Source: Blautia hominis (GTDB taxonomy: Bacteria; Bacillota; Clostridia; Lachnospirales; Lachnospiraceae). Taken from it: DNA of 64,000 nt. The notes under the pieces are model-generated. The model searched no databases. It was given only the letters and a program-made list of their open reading frames with translations, and was not told the origin of the DNA. The position numbers and the translations under genes are program-made. Shown here one piece after another: positions 1-9,091 of this stretch; position 1 is the stretch's first letter, and each line of letters opens with the position of its first letter. The stretch covers positions 436,501 through 500,500 of the forward strand of contig NQOF01000001.1 in the NCBI GenBank assembly GCA_002270465.1, written 5' to 3'.

Positions 1-266
1 AGTCCCAAGATCACTGATATAAATCCTGCCAGAAGGGAATAATGTGCTCCTGTTACAATCCTGCTGAACACATCACGCCCAAAGTCATCCGTGCCGAACC
101 AGTGCTCCCGGGAAGGGGGCATAAGTTTGATGGCGGTATTCTGCTCATAAGGAGACTGTACCAGAAAAGGCCCTGCAATACTCACAACGATCAGGAGCAG
201 AAGAATGCACAACCCCACAACCGCACTGGGGTTTCTCAATATCTTACGAAATGTACTCACATCCAT
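1..266 (-). CDS. ABC transporter permease, DppC type (3' end cut by window)
   Basis: Inner-membrane permease half of a dipeptide/oligopeptide/nickel-type ABC importer. The ATG at 266 begins a chain with one N-terminal membrane segment at about residues 14-32 and then the conserved DppC/OppC signature around residues 55-70 (H-W-F-G-T-D-D-F-G-R-D-V-F-S-R). Only the first 88 or so codons are inside the window, so the C-terminal membrane domain is not visible. It starts 9 bases after the stop of the DppB-type permease and is the last visible gene of the leftward operon that starts with OppD at 7733. Family assignment is firm; substrate unknown. Confidence 0.9.
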   Translation of the reverse strand, partial: MDVSTFRKILRNPSAVVGLCILLLLIVVSIAGPFLVQSPYEQNTAIKLMPPSREHWFGTDDFGRDVFSRIVTGAHYSLLAGFISVILG

Positions 267-275
267 CCCTCCCTT

Positions 276-1196
276 CTAAGAATACCTGATACGGGGATCC
301 AGCAGTGCATATACCAAATCCGTGATCAGATTAATGATTGTAAAAGTAGCCGCAAGAATCAAAATACCGCCCTGCACGATCTGCAGATCTCTGGTATTTA
401 GCGCATCCACTATCATCCTGCCGATTCCCGGCCAGGAAAATACAGTTTCGGTCACCACCTGTCCTCCAAGCAGTACACCAAACTGAAGGCCAATGATAGT
501 GACCACAGGCACAGCCGCATTTCTCAGTGCATGGACCCATATGATCTTCCCGCTTTTTACACCTTTTCCCTTAGCTGTCCTGATATAGTCCTGCCCTAAA
601 ACCTCCAGCATACTTGTCCTGGTAAGTCTGGCTATATTGGCAGCCACACCCAGGCCCAGAGTCAGTGACGGCAGGACAAAGCTGGAAATCCCTTCTCTTC
701 CATAGAAAGGGAACCAGTTATGGTTGACTGAAAATTCTATGATCAAAAGCAGCGCCAGCCAGAAAGAGGGCATGGATACGCCCAAAAAGGCCGCCACCAT
801 GGCAATGGTATCCCCCGGCTTCCCCCTGTGAATGGCCGCAAAAATACCGATGGGAACGCCAAGCAGCACTGCCACGATCATACTGCATACCGCAAGCTGA
901 AGGGTTGCCGGCCAAGCGGACTTCAGGATTTCCATGACCGGCTTGTTGGTCCTGTAGGAATATCCCAGATCACCGTGGAGCAGATTTCCCATGTAGCTGA
1001 CATACTGCTTTCCCAAGGGCTGGTCCAGTTCCATGGCACGCCGCAGGTTATCCACATCCTCCACGGTTGCCTGGGGCCCTGCCAGGGCCTCCGCGGTATC
1101 TCCCGGAATGGCATGGAGGAGCAGAAAGGCGCAAGTGGCTGCCCCTATCAACACAATGCATGTAAAAATAATTTTCTTTATTATATATTTCAGCAA
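276..1196 (-). CDS. ABC transporter permease, DppB type
   Basis: Integral membrane permease of a peptide/nickel-class ABC importer, 306 aa, the usual length of the DppB family. It begins with a membrane segment (residues 9-29), then the periplasmic loop with the typical L-x-x-P-L-x-x-Q-Y motif, then the BPD_transp_1 core; the cytoplasmic EAA-type loop is near residues 200-225 and the G-G-Q-V-V-T-E-T-V-F-S-W-P-G-I-G-R signature near 245-262. The start is a TTG, placed 7 bases after a perfect AAGGAGG. It lies between the SBP gene and DppC in the operon, so the two permeases and the OppD/OppF ATPases form one importer. Confidence 0.93.
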   Translation of the reverse strand: MLKYIIKKIIFTCIVLIGAATCAFLLLHAIPGDTAEALAGPQATVEDVDNLRRAMELDQPLGKQYVSYMGNLLHGDLGYSYRTNKPVMEILKSAWPATLQLAVCSMIVAVLLGVPIGIFAAIHRGKPGDTIAMVAAFLGVSMPSFWLALLLIIEFSVNHNWFPFYGREGISSFVLPSLTLGLGVAANIARLTRTSMLEVLGQDYIRTAKGKGVKSGKIIWVHALRNAAVPVVTIIGLQFGVLLGGQVVTETVFSWPGIGRMIVDALNTRDLQIVQGGILILAATFTIINLITDLVYALLDPRIRYS

Positions 1197-1247
1197 ACAA
1201 CCGCCTCCTTGGCTTTTATGGCCTGCGGATTTCCGCAGGCCGGTACT

Positions 1248-2855
1248 CTACTGCTTTGTGACTTTTTCCAGCATAATATGTTCTGTGGGCAGCATCTCAA
1301 TCCCCGCTATATTGCTGCGGTAGGATAACGCCTGTTTTGGATAATACAAGAATGTCCAGGCAGCGTCCTCCATGATGGTCTTCTCCGCTTTTGCATACAT
1401 CTTTCTGCGGGCAGTTTCATCCACTTCAGTTTTGGCTGAATCCAAAAGCGTATCCACTTCCGGGTTATTATAAAAAGCTCTGTTGGAGTTTGGGGGGAAC
1501 TGCGTGGAGTGGAATACAGGATATAATCCCTGGTCAGCATCCCCTGTGGACGGACTCCATCCCAGCAGGACCATATCAAATTCCCCATTCTTCACTTCAG
1601 ACATCAGGGCCTGGAATTCCCATTGACGGATATTCACATGGATCCCGGCCTTCTCCCACTGTGCCTGCAGATTCTCGCTTACCTGTGTGTCCATAAGATA
1701 ACGTCCCACAGGCGTCCACAATTCCAGTTCAATCCCATCCGGATATCCGGCTTCTGCCAGCAGCTCTTTGGCCTTTTCCACATCACACTCGTACTTCATA
1801 CTGGAATCATATCCCCATGTATAAGGAGAGATGGGGGAGTCTGAAACAGTAGCCATGCCGCCCAGGATATCTTTGACGATCACATCTTTATCCACCGCGT
1901 AATTCATGGCCTGACGTACTTTTTCATCCCTAAGGACCCCTTTGCTGTTATTGAGAGCAACATACATGGTCATGACCGTATCACCCTTCTGGATCGTTAC
2001 ATTCGGGTCGCTTTCCAGCCTGTCTGTCTCAGTTACCGGAAGTCTGAGGGCAACATCCGCCTGGCCTGACTGGAGCAGAAGCGCTCTGGTGGCATCTTCG
2101 GGAACCACTCTGAAATATACCTTCTCTACAGCCGGGGCCCCCTTGAAATAATCCACGTTTCGCTCCAGGACAAGTTCTTCCCCTGTCTTCCACTCCACAA
2201 ATTGAAAGGCACCTGTTCCGACCGGATGTGTGGAGATTTCTTCCCCATACTCTTCCAGAGACTTAGGGCTGATAATAGCTGCGACCGGGTGGCACAACTG
2301 CTGCAGCAAAGCGCCGCAGGGCACGTCGGTTGATATATTTACCGTGTTTTCATCCACAGCCTCTATCTTCGTGATAGCAGCCAGTACAGACCTCCTGGGC
2401 GAACCAAGGTTTTCGTCCAGCACCCTCTCAAAGGAAGTCTTTACCGCTTCCGCGTTAAAATCTGTTCCGTCATGGAATTTTACACCTTCTTCCAGTTTAA
2501 AGGTCCAGGTCAGCTGGTCCTCTGAGATAGACCACTCCTTTGCCAGATCCGGCTCTATCTCCATATTTTCATTAAAGCGCACCAAATTGTTGAAGATATT
2601 TTTATTAAAGATCTCTGTTGCGGAATCCGTACAGAAATGAGGGTCAAAAGTGGACGCATCACTTCCCGTCAGGACGATCAGTTCGTCTGCCACCTGCCCT
2701 GTCCGGGCATCCGTCTGGTCTGAATTTTGTGTCTGTTCCGAATTTTGTGTCTGTTCCTGAGTCTGCTCTTTCTTATTCCCGGAATCTCCTCCGCAGGCCG
2801 ATAATGCCAGCACTAAAATACCGGATAAAATCATTGAATACATTTTTCTCTTCAT
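1248..2855 (-). CDS. Extracellular solute-binding lipoprotein, SBP_bac_5 family
   Basis: Ligand receptor of the Opp/Dpp-type importer, 535 aa. A lipoprotein signal peptide ends in L-S-A-C (Cys21), followed by a Q/T/E/D-rich linker to about residue 55. The mature part shows the family-5 hallmarks: F-K-L-E-E-G-V-K-F-H-D-G near 120-131, a G-T-G-A-F motif near 215, and the K-V-R-Q-A-M-N-Y-A-V-D segment near 315. The start at 2855 has GGAGGG 9 bases upstream. It sits between the lyase gene and the permeases, so its ligand is probably the substrate of that lyase and the MmgE/PrpD protein. Ligand identity is not readable from sequence. Confidence 0.93.
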   Translation of the reverse strand: MKRKMYSMILSGILVLALSACGGDSGNKKEQTQEQTQNSEQTQNSDQTDARTGQVADELIVLTGSDASTFDPHFCTDSATEIFNKNIFNNLVRFNENMEIEPDLAKEWSISEDQLTWTFKLEEGVKFHDGTDFNAEAVKTSFERVLDENLGSPRRSVLAAITKIEAVDENTVNISTDVPCGALLQQLCHPVAAIISPKSLEEYGEEISTHPVGTGAFQFVEWKTGEELVLERNVDYFKGAPAVEKVYFRVVPEDATRALLLQSGQADVALRLPVTETDRLESDPNVTIQKGDTVMTMYVALNNSKGVLRDEKVRQAMNYAVDKDVIVKDILGGMATVSDSPISPYTWGYDSSMKYECDVEKAKELLAEAGYPDGIELELWTPVGRYLMDTQVSENLQAQWEKAGIHVNIRQWEFQALMSEVKNGEFDMVLLGWSPSTGDADQGLYPVFHSTQFPPNSNRAFYNNPEVDTLLDSAKTEVDETARRKMYAKAEKTIMEDAAWTFLYYPKQALSYRSNIAGIEMLPTEHIMLEKVTKQ

Positions 2856-2876
2856 CAGCTAAACCCTCCTCTGCCT

Positions 2877-4385
2877 TTACGGCCTTCCGTCTAAGAGAAA
2901 TGTCTGCACACACTGATGCATCTTCTCCTCCGCGTTTTTCCATACACTTCTCTTTCTCTCCGCATCTTTTTTTACTGACTGGCCCTGTTCTTTCTGCAGT
3001 TCCAACATTCTGTACACCTGGGAAGGTGCGGCTGCCCCCTGACAGTCCCTTCTTTCCACTGCAATCCTGAAATCCTTTGCATTGTCTACCTGCTCTTTTG
3101 TAAGAGGGAGGCCGGTGCTGCAGATCTCATGGCACCAGTGATCCAGCAATTCCCAGGTCAGTGCATCCTGGCCTTTTCCTCCGCGGAAAAGCTCACTGAC
3201 CGCCCCTCCCACCACTCTGTGTGCTTGTCTGAAAGACAGCTTTCCTTCCAACACCAGGCTGTCTGCCAATTCCGTGGCATTTGAGAAACCTTTATACAAA
3301 ATTTCTTCCATGACATCCTTGTTGAATTTTAGGGATTTAACATATTCTCCGCTGATCCTGCACATGCCTTTGGCTGTCTCCACACACTCCAGTACATCTG
3401 TCCAGGCTGCCGTCATATCCCTGCTGGCCTGAAATTCCACGGAACAGGCAGAACAAATTCCGGCATACCGCCCTGACATAAGCCTGGCCTGGGAACGCAC
3501 GGTTGCACAGATGACAGGATTCCGCTTCTGGGGCATAATACTGCTTGAATCGATCAGATCATCGGACAGGTCAGCAAAACCCGCTTCATTGGAACACCAG
3601 TTGATAATATCCTCCGCAAGTCTTGCCAGTGTGACCAGGACCGAGATGCCGATGCCCGCTGCTTCCATCATATAATCTGCGCTGGCCACCGCATCTCCCG
3701 TGTGCTCCCACACTGTCTCAAATCCCAGCAATTCTTTCGTCCGTTCCCGGTCTATGTTATATTCGGTCCCGGACATGGCAGCAGCGCCCAGAGGATTTTT
3801 GTTAAAGCGGTCAATACACTGCAGTATCCTCTCCGCATCTCTCAAAAGAGGAGCCGCGATCCCCGACAGATAGAATCCCATATTGACAGGCTGTGCCTGC
3901 TGCCCATAGGTATAGCCCGGAAAAATGTAGTCCACGGTTTCCTCTGCACGCTTGTGGAGGACTTCAACATGCTCCAGAATGGCATCTGCCAGAAACAGTA
4001 GTTTTTCCCGCAGCTCGATTCTCCACATGGCTGCCTCCACATCATTGCGGCTTCTGGCAACCGGCAGAAAACTGCACACATCCTCCCCGGCCTCCACAGT
4101 GATCAGATGTTCCAGATTGATGTACAGGTCCTCCAGTGACGGGTCCAGCTTTGGAATCCGTTCCCCCCATCCTTCCATCACAGACAACAGCCTGCGGGCT
4201 GCCTCCTTTGGAATAATGCTCTGCTCTTTCAGCATGATAACATGGGCTTTCATGACACGGACCAAATAGGGAAACGAAGTATCGGATTCCATCATTTTCG
4301 GCCCATAATAATATTTCAGGACCACCGGATTGATATTTCCCTGTATCTGTTCAAAAAATCCTCCCTTTTTCTCTTTGTTCTCCAT
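2877..4385 (-). CDS. Argininosuccinate lyase-superfamily C-N lyase, probably catabolic
   Basis: 502 aa member of the fumarase/aspartase superfamily, closest in motifs to argininosuccinate lyase. Visible: the S-R-N-D motif at 112-115, a P-G-Y-T-Y-G-Q-Q-A-Q-P motif at 156-166, and the signature S-S-S-I-M-P-Q-K-R-N-P at 280-290 with the catalytic-serine loop. In true ArgH the second motif reads T-H-L-Q; here the catalytic His position is Tyr, which argues against ordinary ArgH. No argG or arginine gene is nearby. It is embedded in an importer operon beside an MmgE/PrpD protein; members of this superfamily (EDDS lyase, iminodisuccinate lyase) split N-succinyl-type compounds to fumarate plus an amine. 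Superfamily is firm, catabolic role is inference. Confidence 0.85.
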   Translation of the reverse strand: MENKEKKGGFFEQIQGNINPVVLKYYYGPKMMESDTSFPYLVRVMKAHVIMLKEQSIIPKEAARRLLSVMEGWGERIPKLDPSLEDLYINLEHLITVEAGEDVCSFLPVARSRNDVEAAMWRIELREKLLFLADAILEHVEVLHKRAEETVDYIFPGYTYGQQAQPVNMGFYLSGIAAPLLRDAERILQCIDRFNKNPLGAAAMSGTEYNIDRERTKELLGFETVWEHTGDAVASADYMMEAAGIGISVLVTLARLAEDIINWCSNEAGFADLSDDLIDSSSIMPQKRNPVICATVRSQARLMSGRYAGICSACSVEFQASRDMTAAWTDVLECVETAKGMCRISGEYVKSLKFNKDVMEEILYKGFSNATELADSLVLEGKLSFRQAHRVVGGAVSELFRGGKGQDALTWELLDHWCHEICSTGLPLTKEQVDNAKDFRIAVERRDCQGAAAPSQVYRMLELQKEQGQSVKKDAERKRSVWKNAEEKMHQCVQTFLLDGRP

Positions 4386-4393
4386 TTCTCCTC

Positions 4394-5776
4394 CTATATT
4401 TGCCTTTTTAAAATATCTGTAATTCTGTGGGTATTTTCCATATTGCTGCTTTTTAAAACCGTATCAGCTATTTCCCTTGCTACGTGTTCCCCCACTATGC
4501 CCCCTGTCAGGTCCATAAATTTTCCGGTAATGTCTTCTTTTGACAGAGGGTTGAACATGGACCCTTTGGGTGCGGTCACGGTTTCTGCGTCACTGCTGCC
4601 ATCTTTCCAATGAACCGTGACCTTTGCGGCACTGCGCTTTTCATTTCGCCTCAGCCGGTTCATGGCTTCACTTTCCGCAACCACTACTTTACCGGCAGTT
4701 TCCAGGATCCTGCTGTCTCTTAAACGTTCCTCCGTATAGTCCCCGGCCTGCCCCCTGCAGCCCATCAGACCCAGCGCTACTCCGTACGGAATACTGATCT
4801 GTGCGGACACGATAGAATCCTGCCGGTAATTACTGCCTGCCATCTCTATGGCTGACCGGTTCACTTCTGCCCGCACGGTACAGATATCTTCCGGCTCTCT
4901 GAATCCATGTCTTCTGTAGATCTCATAGGCCGCAGTATAAGGGGAATGTACGGATTTGCAGGACGCAAACCATTTAAACTCTACCTCCTCAATAGCTGTT
5001 TTTTCTTTTACGGCATCCAGCACGCCGAGACAATACCGGCTGCTCATCATGCGGTAGATCCCACCGTCCGCAGCTTCCAGTACATGGCGGGGTCCTGTGA
5101 TCCCGTGTTTTGCCAGATAAGCGCTTAATATCCCGTCCCTGGCTGCCAGTCCCGGATGGATACGTTTTGTCATGGCCCCGTCTGCGGCAAAAGCCCAGCT
5201 TCCCCCTGTTCTGCTCCCCGCAATTCCCAGCGCATTTGTCATCTGCTGCTCATCCAGTCCCAGGAGCATTCCGGCGGCTGCTGCAGCACCAAACGAGCCG
5301 CAGGTTGCAGTTCCGTGCCAGCCCCTTTCCCTGTGTTCCAAAAAATCCATCCCCTCCGCGATCCTGACGGATACCTCCACTCCTGTAATGACCGCCCCAA
5401 GAAGCTGCCTCCATGTGGAACCGCAGCGCTGCGCAACTGCCATGGCGGCAGGCACACATACGGCCCCTGTATGTAATATGGCATAGTGGACATCATCCAG
5501 TTCCCTGATATGACATAACGCACCGTTTACCATGGCCGCCATATCCTCGGTCAGCAAGTTTTGTGTCCCCCACACCGGAATATCACCGCAGTATTTAAGG
5601 TCTGCGGCTGCCTGTATCAGATTCCTTCCTTCCCGTGTACGGCTGCCGTAGATCCCGCACCCGATTTCGTCTAAAATGCACATTCTGGCTGCCTGTTCTG
5701 CTTTTGGAGACAGCAGCGTCTCCTGATGTTCAAACAGATATTTAACCAGCCTTTCTATTCCCGTTCTTTCTTTCAT
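4394..5776 (-). CDS. MmgE/PrpD family protein
   Basis: 460 aa, full length for the MmgE/PrpD family, which includes 2-methylcitrate dehydratase, cis-aconitate decarboxylase and iminodisuccinate epimerase. The all-helical N-terminal domain (about 1-265) carries family landmarks such as G-W-H-G-T-A-T-C-G-S-F-G-A-A-A-A-A-G near 150-168 and K-R-I-H-P-G near 205; the smaller alpha/beta domain follows with K-S-V-H-S-P-Y-T-A near 290. The ATG follows the OppF stop by 3 bases with no strong Shine-Dalgarno, suggesting translational coupling. No propionate genes are adjacent, so a PrpD role is unlikely; next to a C-N lyase and importer an epimerase or dehydratase acting on an imported dicarboxylic amino compound fits best. 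Confidence 0.88.
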   Translation of the reverse strand: MKERTGIERLVKYLFEHQETLLSPKAEQAARMCILDEIGCGIYGSRTREGRNLIQAAADLKYCGDIPVWGTQNLLTEDMAAMVNGALCHIRELDDVHYAILHTGAVCVPAAMAVAQRCGSTWRQLLGAVITGVEVSVRIAEGMDFLEHRERGWHGTATCGSFGAAAAAGMLLGLDEQQMTNALGIAGSRTGGSWAFAADGAMTKRIHPGLAARDGILSAYLAKHGITGPRHVLEAADGGIYRMMSSRYCLGVLDAVKEKTAIEEVEFKWFASCKSVHSPYTAAYEIYRRHGFREPEDICTVRAEVNRSAIEMAGSNYRQDSIVSAQISIPYGVALGLMGCRGQAGDYTEERLRDSRILETAGKVVVAESEAMNRLRRNEKRSAAKVTVHWKDGSSDAETVTAPKGSMFNPLSKEDITGKFMDLTGGIVGEHVAREIADTVLKSSNMENTHRITDILKRQI

Positions 5777-5779
5777 CTG

Positions 5780-6751
5780 CTAAAGCGGAAAGTGACATGC
5801 CACGATCCTGTCTCCTATCTGCCCGTACGGCGGTTCTTTTTCCCTGCAAATCGGTTTGCAGTATCTGCATCTGGTGTGGAAATAACACCCAGTCGGCGGG
5901 TTGGATGCAGAAGGGATATCACCCTCAAGTATGATCCTCTGCTTTTCAAAATCAGGGTCCGGTATGGGATTGGCGGACAGCAAGGCCTGCGTATAAGGAT
6001 GTGCCGGTTTCTCAAACAACTGCTCTGCGTTGACGATCTCCGCCATCTTTCCCAGATACATGACTCCGACCCGGTCTGAAATATGCTTTACTACACTTAA
6101 TCCGTGGGCAATGAAGATATATGTCAGGCCCAGCTCTTTCTGCAAATCATCCAAAAGGTTCAAGATCTGGGACTGCACGGACACATCCAGAGCTGACACA
6201 GGCTCATCGCATATGACCAGTTTGGGATTTAAGATCAGTGCTCTGGCTATCCCGATCCGCTGTCTCTGGCCACCTGAGAATTCATGAGGATAACGGTGAT
6301 AGTAATCCGGCTGCAATCCCACTCTCTCCAGCATTTTCTTCACCTTTTCCCGTCTCTCATCTCTGGAGCCGATACAATGGATGAGAAGGGGTTCCTCAAT
6401 TATACTGCCTATGGTCATTCTGGGGTCCAGAGAAGCAAAAGGATCCTGGAATATCATCTGTATCTCTCTCCTGACCTTTTTCATCTCACTTTTTGACATC
6501 TGAAACAAATCTTTTCCTTCAAACAGAACCTCCCCCTGCGTGGGCTTTGTCAGGCAGTTTATCACCCTCCCCGCAGTGGTCTTGCCGCACCCGCTCTCCC
6601 CTACCAGTCCAAAGGTCTCCCCCCTGTATACGGTAAAAGAGATTCCGCTTAGCGCATGTACTGTTTTTTTCCCTTTGCTGCCTTTACTGACAAAATCCTT
6701 TCCGAGATTTTTCACTTCCAGCAATGGTACTTTCTTATTACCTTCTCCCAT
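5780..6751 (-). CDS. Oligopeptide-type ABC transporter ATPase, OppF/DppF
   Basis: Cytoplasmic ATPase of the importer, 323 aa. Walker A G-E-S-G-C-G-K-T near 54-61, ABC signature F-S-G-G-Q-R-Q-R near 163-170, Walker B L-V-I-C-D-E-P near 182-188, and the C-terminal oligopeptide extension with the Cys-rich C-Y-F-H-T-R-C-x-x-C-x-P-I-C segment (about 288-302) typical of OppF/DppF and thought to hold an Fe-S cluster in relatives. The start overlaps the end of oppD by 14 bases and has GGAGG 9 bases upstream. Second gene of the operon. Confidence 0.94.
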   Translation of the reverse strand: MGEGNKKVPLLEVKNLGKDFVSKGSKGKKTVHALSGISFTVYRGETFGLVGESGCGKTTAGRVINCLTKPTQGEVLFEGKDLFQMSKSEMKKVRREIQMIFQDPFASLDPRMTIGSIIEEPLLIHCIGSRDERREKVKKMLERVGLQPDYYHRYPHEFSGGQRQRIGIARALILNPKLVICDEPVSALDVSVQSQILNLLDDLQKELGLTYIFIAHGLSVVKHISDRVGVMYLGKMAEIVNAEQLFEKPAHPYTQALLSANPIPDPDFEKQRIILEGDIPSASNPPTGCYFHTRCRYCKPICREKEPPYGQIGDRIVACHFPL

Positions 6752-7733
6752 TGCACGTATCCTCCTTATCTGTACCCAGAGGAAAATGGCATGTCACTCT
6801 GGTTGTCCCGATCATTTGTTCCGACGGTTCCCGGCAGGTGCATATTTCCTTTGCGTAAGGGCATCTGGGATGAAAGCGGCACCCTTTTGCAAACTTGTCC
6901 GGGGATGGCACCATACCTTTGATCACTTCCAGTTTCTGTCTGCTGTCCATTCTGGGAATACACTTTAAAAGGCCAAGTGTATAAGGATGCCTGGGATTTT
7001 TAAATATTTCCCTGACCTCTGCCTCCTCCACAACTCTTCCCCCATACATGACAATGACCCGCTGTGCCATCTCCGCCACAACTCCCAAGTCATGGGTAAT
7101 AAAAAGAATTGTCATATCCAGCTCTTCTTTCAGCTTCTTCATCAGGTCCAGTATCTGGGCCTGTATGGTCACATCCAGGGCAGTTGTGGGTTCGTCCGCG
7201 ATCAAAAGTTTAGGCTCACAGCTTAAGCCCATGGCGATCATGACTCTCTGTCTCATCCCCCCTGACAGCTGGTGCGGATATTCCCGCATACGTGACCCGG
7301 GATCTGAAATCCCTACCAGATCCAGCATGTGGACCGCCTTTTTTTCGGCCTCTTTTTTATTGAGCTTCTGGTGGATCCGAAGTGTTTCCATCAACTGATC
7401 TCCAATGGAAAATACAGGGTTCAAAGAAGTCATAGGCTCCTGATAGATCATGGAGATGACATTCCCCCTTATGCCGCACATCTCGCTTTCCGGCTTTTTC
7501 AGAATGTCCTCCCCCTCAAATAATATCTGGCCGCCGACGTATCTTCCAGGGGGCGTGGGCACAAGCTGCATGATGGACAGAGAGGTCACACTTTTACCGC
7601 TTCCCGATTCCCCTACAATACACAGTGTCTCTCCTTTGTTGATATGAAAACTCACCCCGTCAACTGCCGGTATTGTCTTATCCGGGGTAAAGAAATACGT
7701 TTTCAAATCTTTCACTTCCAATAGTTTTTCCAA
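6738..7733 (-). CDS. Oligopeptide-type ABC transporter ATPase, OppD/DppD
   Basis: First gene of the leftward importer operon, 331 aa. Walker A G-E-S-G-S-G-K-S, signature L-S-G-G-M-R-Q-R, Walker B L-L-I-A-D-E-P-T, and the Cys-containing C-terminal extension (C-R-F-H-P-R-C-P-Y-A-K-E-I-C) of the OppD family are all present. I place the start at TTG 7733: the perfect AGGAGG lies 8 bases before it, whereas an in-frame GTG at 7739 touches the Shine-Dalgarno. The divergent AraC regulator at 8127 is the likely regulator of this operon. Confidence 0.93.
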   Translation of the reverse strand: MEKLLEVKDLKTYFFTPDKTIPAVDGVSFHINKGETLCIVGESGSGKSVTSLSIMQLVPTPPGRYVGGQILFEGEDILKKPESEMCGIRGNVISMIYQEPMTSLNPVFSIGDQLMETLRIHQKLNKKEAEKKAVHMLDLVGISDPGSRMREYPHQLSGGMRQRVMIAMGLSCEPKLLIADEPTTALDVTIQAQILDLMKKLKEELDMTILFITHDLGVVAEMAQRVIVMYGGRVVEEAEVREIFKNPRHPYTLGLLKCIPRMDSRQKLEVIKGMVPSPDKFAKGCRFHPRCPYAKEICTCREPSEQMIGTTRVTCHFPLGTDKEDTCNGRR

Positions 7734-7739
7734 AATCAC

Positions 7740-8126
7740 ACCTCCTGGTCATGCCATGAAATCAGTAAATTACAAATTTTTTATAATTTTTCTAAATAAC
7801 TGCCTTCAATTATATCGAATTGTTTTCATCAAATGTTCTTTTAACTTGCTTTGTTAAGACATTAAATTTGCTGTTTTTTAATCTGTACCGCTTTTTCTTT
7901 AAAAACCCTTGTTTTTCAACGTATAAATTCATCCTGTCTCCATTTCCGGATTTTCCGTATTGCAGAATCTTGCTTATTTCCGTTTGAAATATGTGTTATT
8001 TTGCGATATCGCAATGGAATTATTTACCTATTTTCCATATTTCTACATCTATTGACAAAAGAAACGGCCTGGGATATACTTTTCAAAAAGTAATGTAAAG
8101 TATGGGGAAAAGGGGGAAAAACAGAT
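7740..8126. other. Divergent intergenic region between importer operon and AraC gene
   Basis: 387 bases, strongly AT-rich. It holds the clear rightward AraC promoter (listed separately). On the leftward strand a TATAAT-like hexamer is present at 7809-7814 but without a convincing -35 box at 17 bases, as would fit an activator-dependent promoter. No open reading frame or hairpin of note. Confidence 0.5.
8052..8080 (+). promoter_or_regulatory. Sigma-70/SigA promoter of the AraC-family gene
   Basis: TTGACA at 8052-8057, a 17-base spacer, and TATACT at 8075-8080. Predicted transcription start near 8087, 40 bases before the ATG at 8127; AAGGGGG lies just upstream of that ATG. Confidence 0.8.
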
Positions 8127-8990
8127 ATGGAAATACGCTTTTTTACAAAAGAAATGTGGCAGGAAAGTCCGTTTCACTTTCATGACCAGATGGAAATACT
8201 GCTCATCATGTCAGAAGGCGAAAGTTTCTATATCCGTGACAAAATATATCCCATTTCCAGAGGCAGTATCTTCATTCTAAACAGCAGCGACCTGCACAGA
8301 AGTGTACCGAAGCCGCGCTCGATCTATCAGTATTATTCCATTCGTTTTTATCAGGAGGAAGTGGAGGGAATCTCTACAGAAGAATTTGACCTGCTGAAAT
8401 GCTTCAGAAATCATAATCAGTTCAATCATATGAACAAGCTCAATATTGACCAGATAGACCATTTGCTGAAACTGATCAATAAAATTGAATACTATCTGGC
8501 CTCGGACTGCTCTGCCTTTGGCAGAGACATTTTTGCCAGAACTCTGCTGGCAGAAGTATTGGTCTATATAAACTTTCTCTACGATACCCCGCTTATTAAG
8601 CAGGTACCCAGTGAAGAACAGATATCCGCTTATTATCCTGTCATTGACTATATAAATGAACATATAACCGAAAAAATAAGCCTGGACTGTCTTGCCCGGA
8701 ATTTCTATGTGAGCAAATATTATTTAAGCCACCGTTTTAAAGATCTGACAGGAATGACCATCACAGACTATATTATCAAACGACGTCTTACCCTGGCAAA
8801 ATCCTATCTCAGACAGGGTCTTTCCGTTATGCTGGCCGGTGAGCGCGCCGGTTTTAACAGCAATAATCATTTTATACATACCTTCACCAAGACAGTGGGT
8901 ATGTCCCCCAAACAATATGCCAGACAGTATTTGCGGCTGGACAGCTATGTATCACCTACTCCGCCGAAGCGGGATATTTTCACCCGCTGA
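8127..8990 (+). CDS. AraC family transcriptional regulator
   Basis: 287 aa. The N-terminal part (about 10-90) is a cupin-type AraC ligand-binding domain: F-H-F-H-D-Q-M-E near 17-24, then the R-G-S-I-F-I-L-N turn typical of these beta barrels. The C-terminal 100 residues (about 170-272) form the double helix-turn-helix; the second helix region with R-A-G-F-N-S-N-N-H-F-I-H-T-F and the closing G-M-S-P-K-Q-Y-A-R motif are close to consensus. It is divergently transcribed from the OppD-to-DppC operon and has no other obvious target, so it most likely activates that operon in response to the imported compound. The effector is unknown. Confidence 0.92.
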   Translation: MEIRFFTKEMWQESPFHFHDQMEILLIMSEGESFYIRDKIYPISRGSIFILNSSDLHRSVPKPRSIYQYYSIRFYQEEVEGISTEEFDLLKCFRNHNQFNHMNKLNIDQIDHLLKLINKIEYYLASDCSAFGRDIFARTLLAEVLVYINFLYDTPLIKQVPSEEQISAYYPVIDYINEHITEKISLDCLARNFYVSKYYLSHRFKDLTGMTITDYIIKRRLTLAKSYLRQGLSVMLAGERAGFNSNNHFIHTFTKTVGMSPKQYARQYLRLDSYVSPTPPKRDIFTR

Positions 8991-9091
8991 AAAGCGTGCT
9001 GCCAAACTCCAAAATGGGACATAATCACGTGTGGTATATAAGTACATTATCATAAATCAATCAGACGATCTGCCAAACTCCAAAATATGTA

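Noticed and set aside
2877-4385. Biosynthetic argininosuccinate lyase (argH)
   Set aside because: No arginine genes nearby, active-site His replaced by Tyr, and location inside an importer operon.
4394-5776. 2-methylcitrate dehydratase (prpD)
   Set aside because: No methylcitrate cycle genes in the window; the family is functionally broad.
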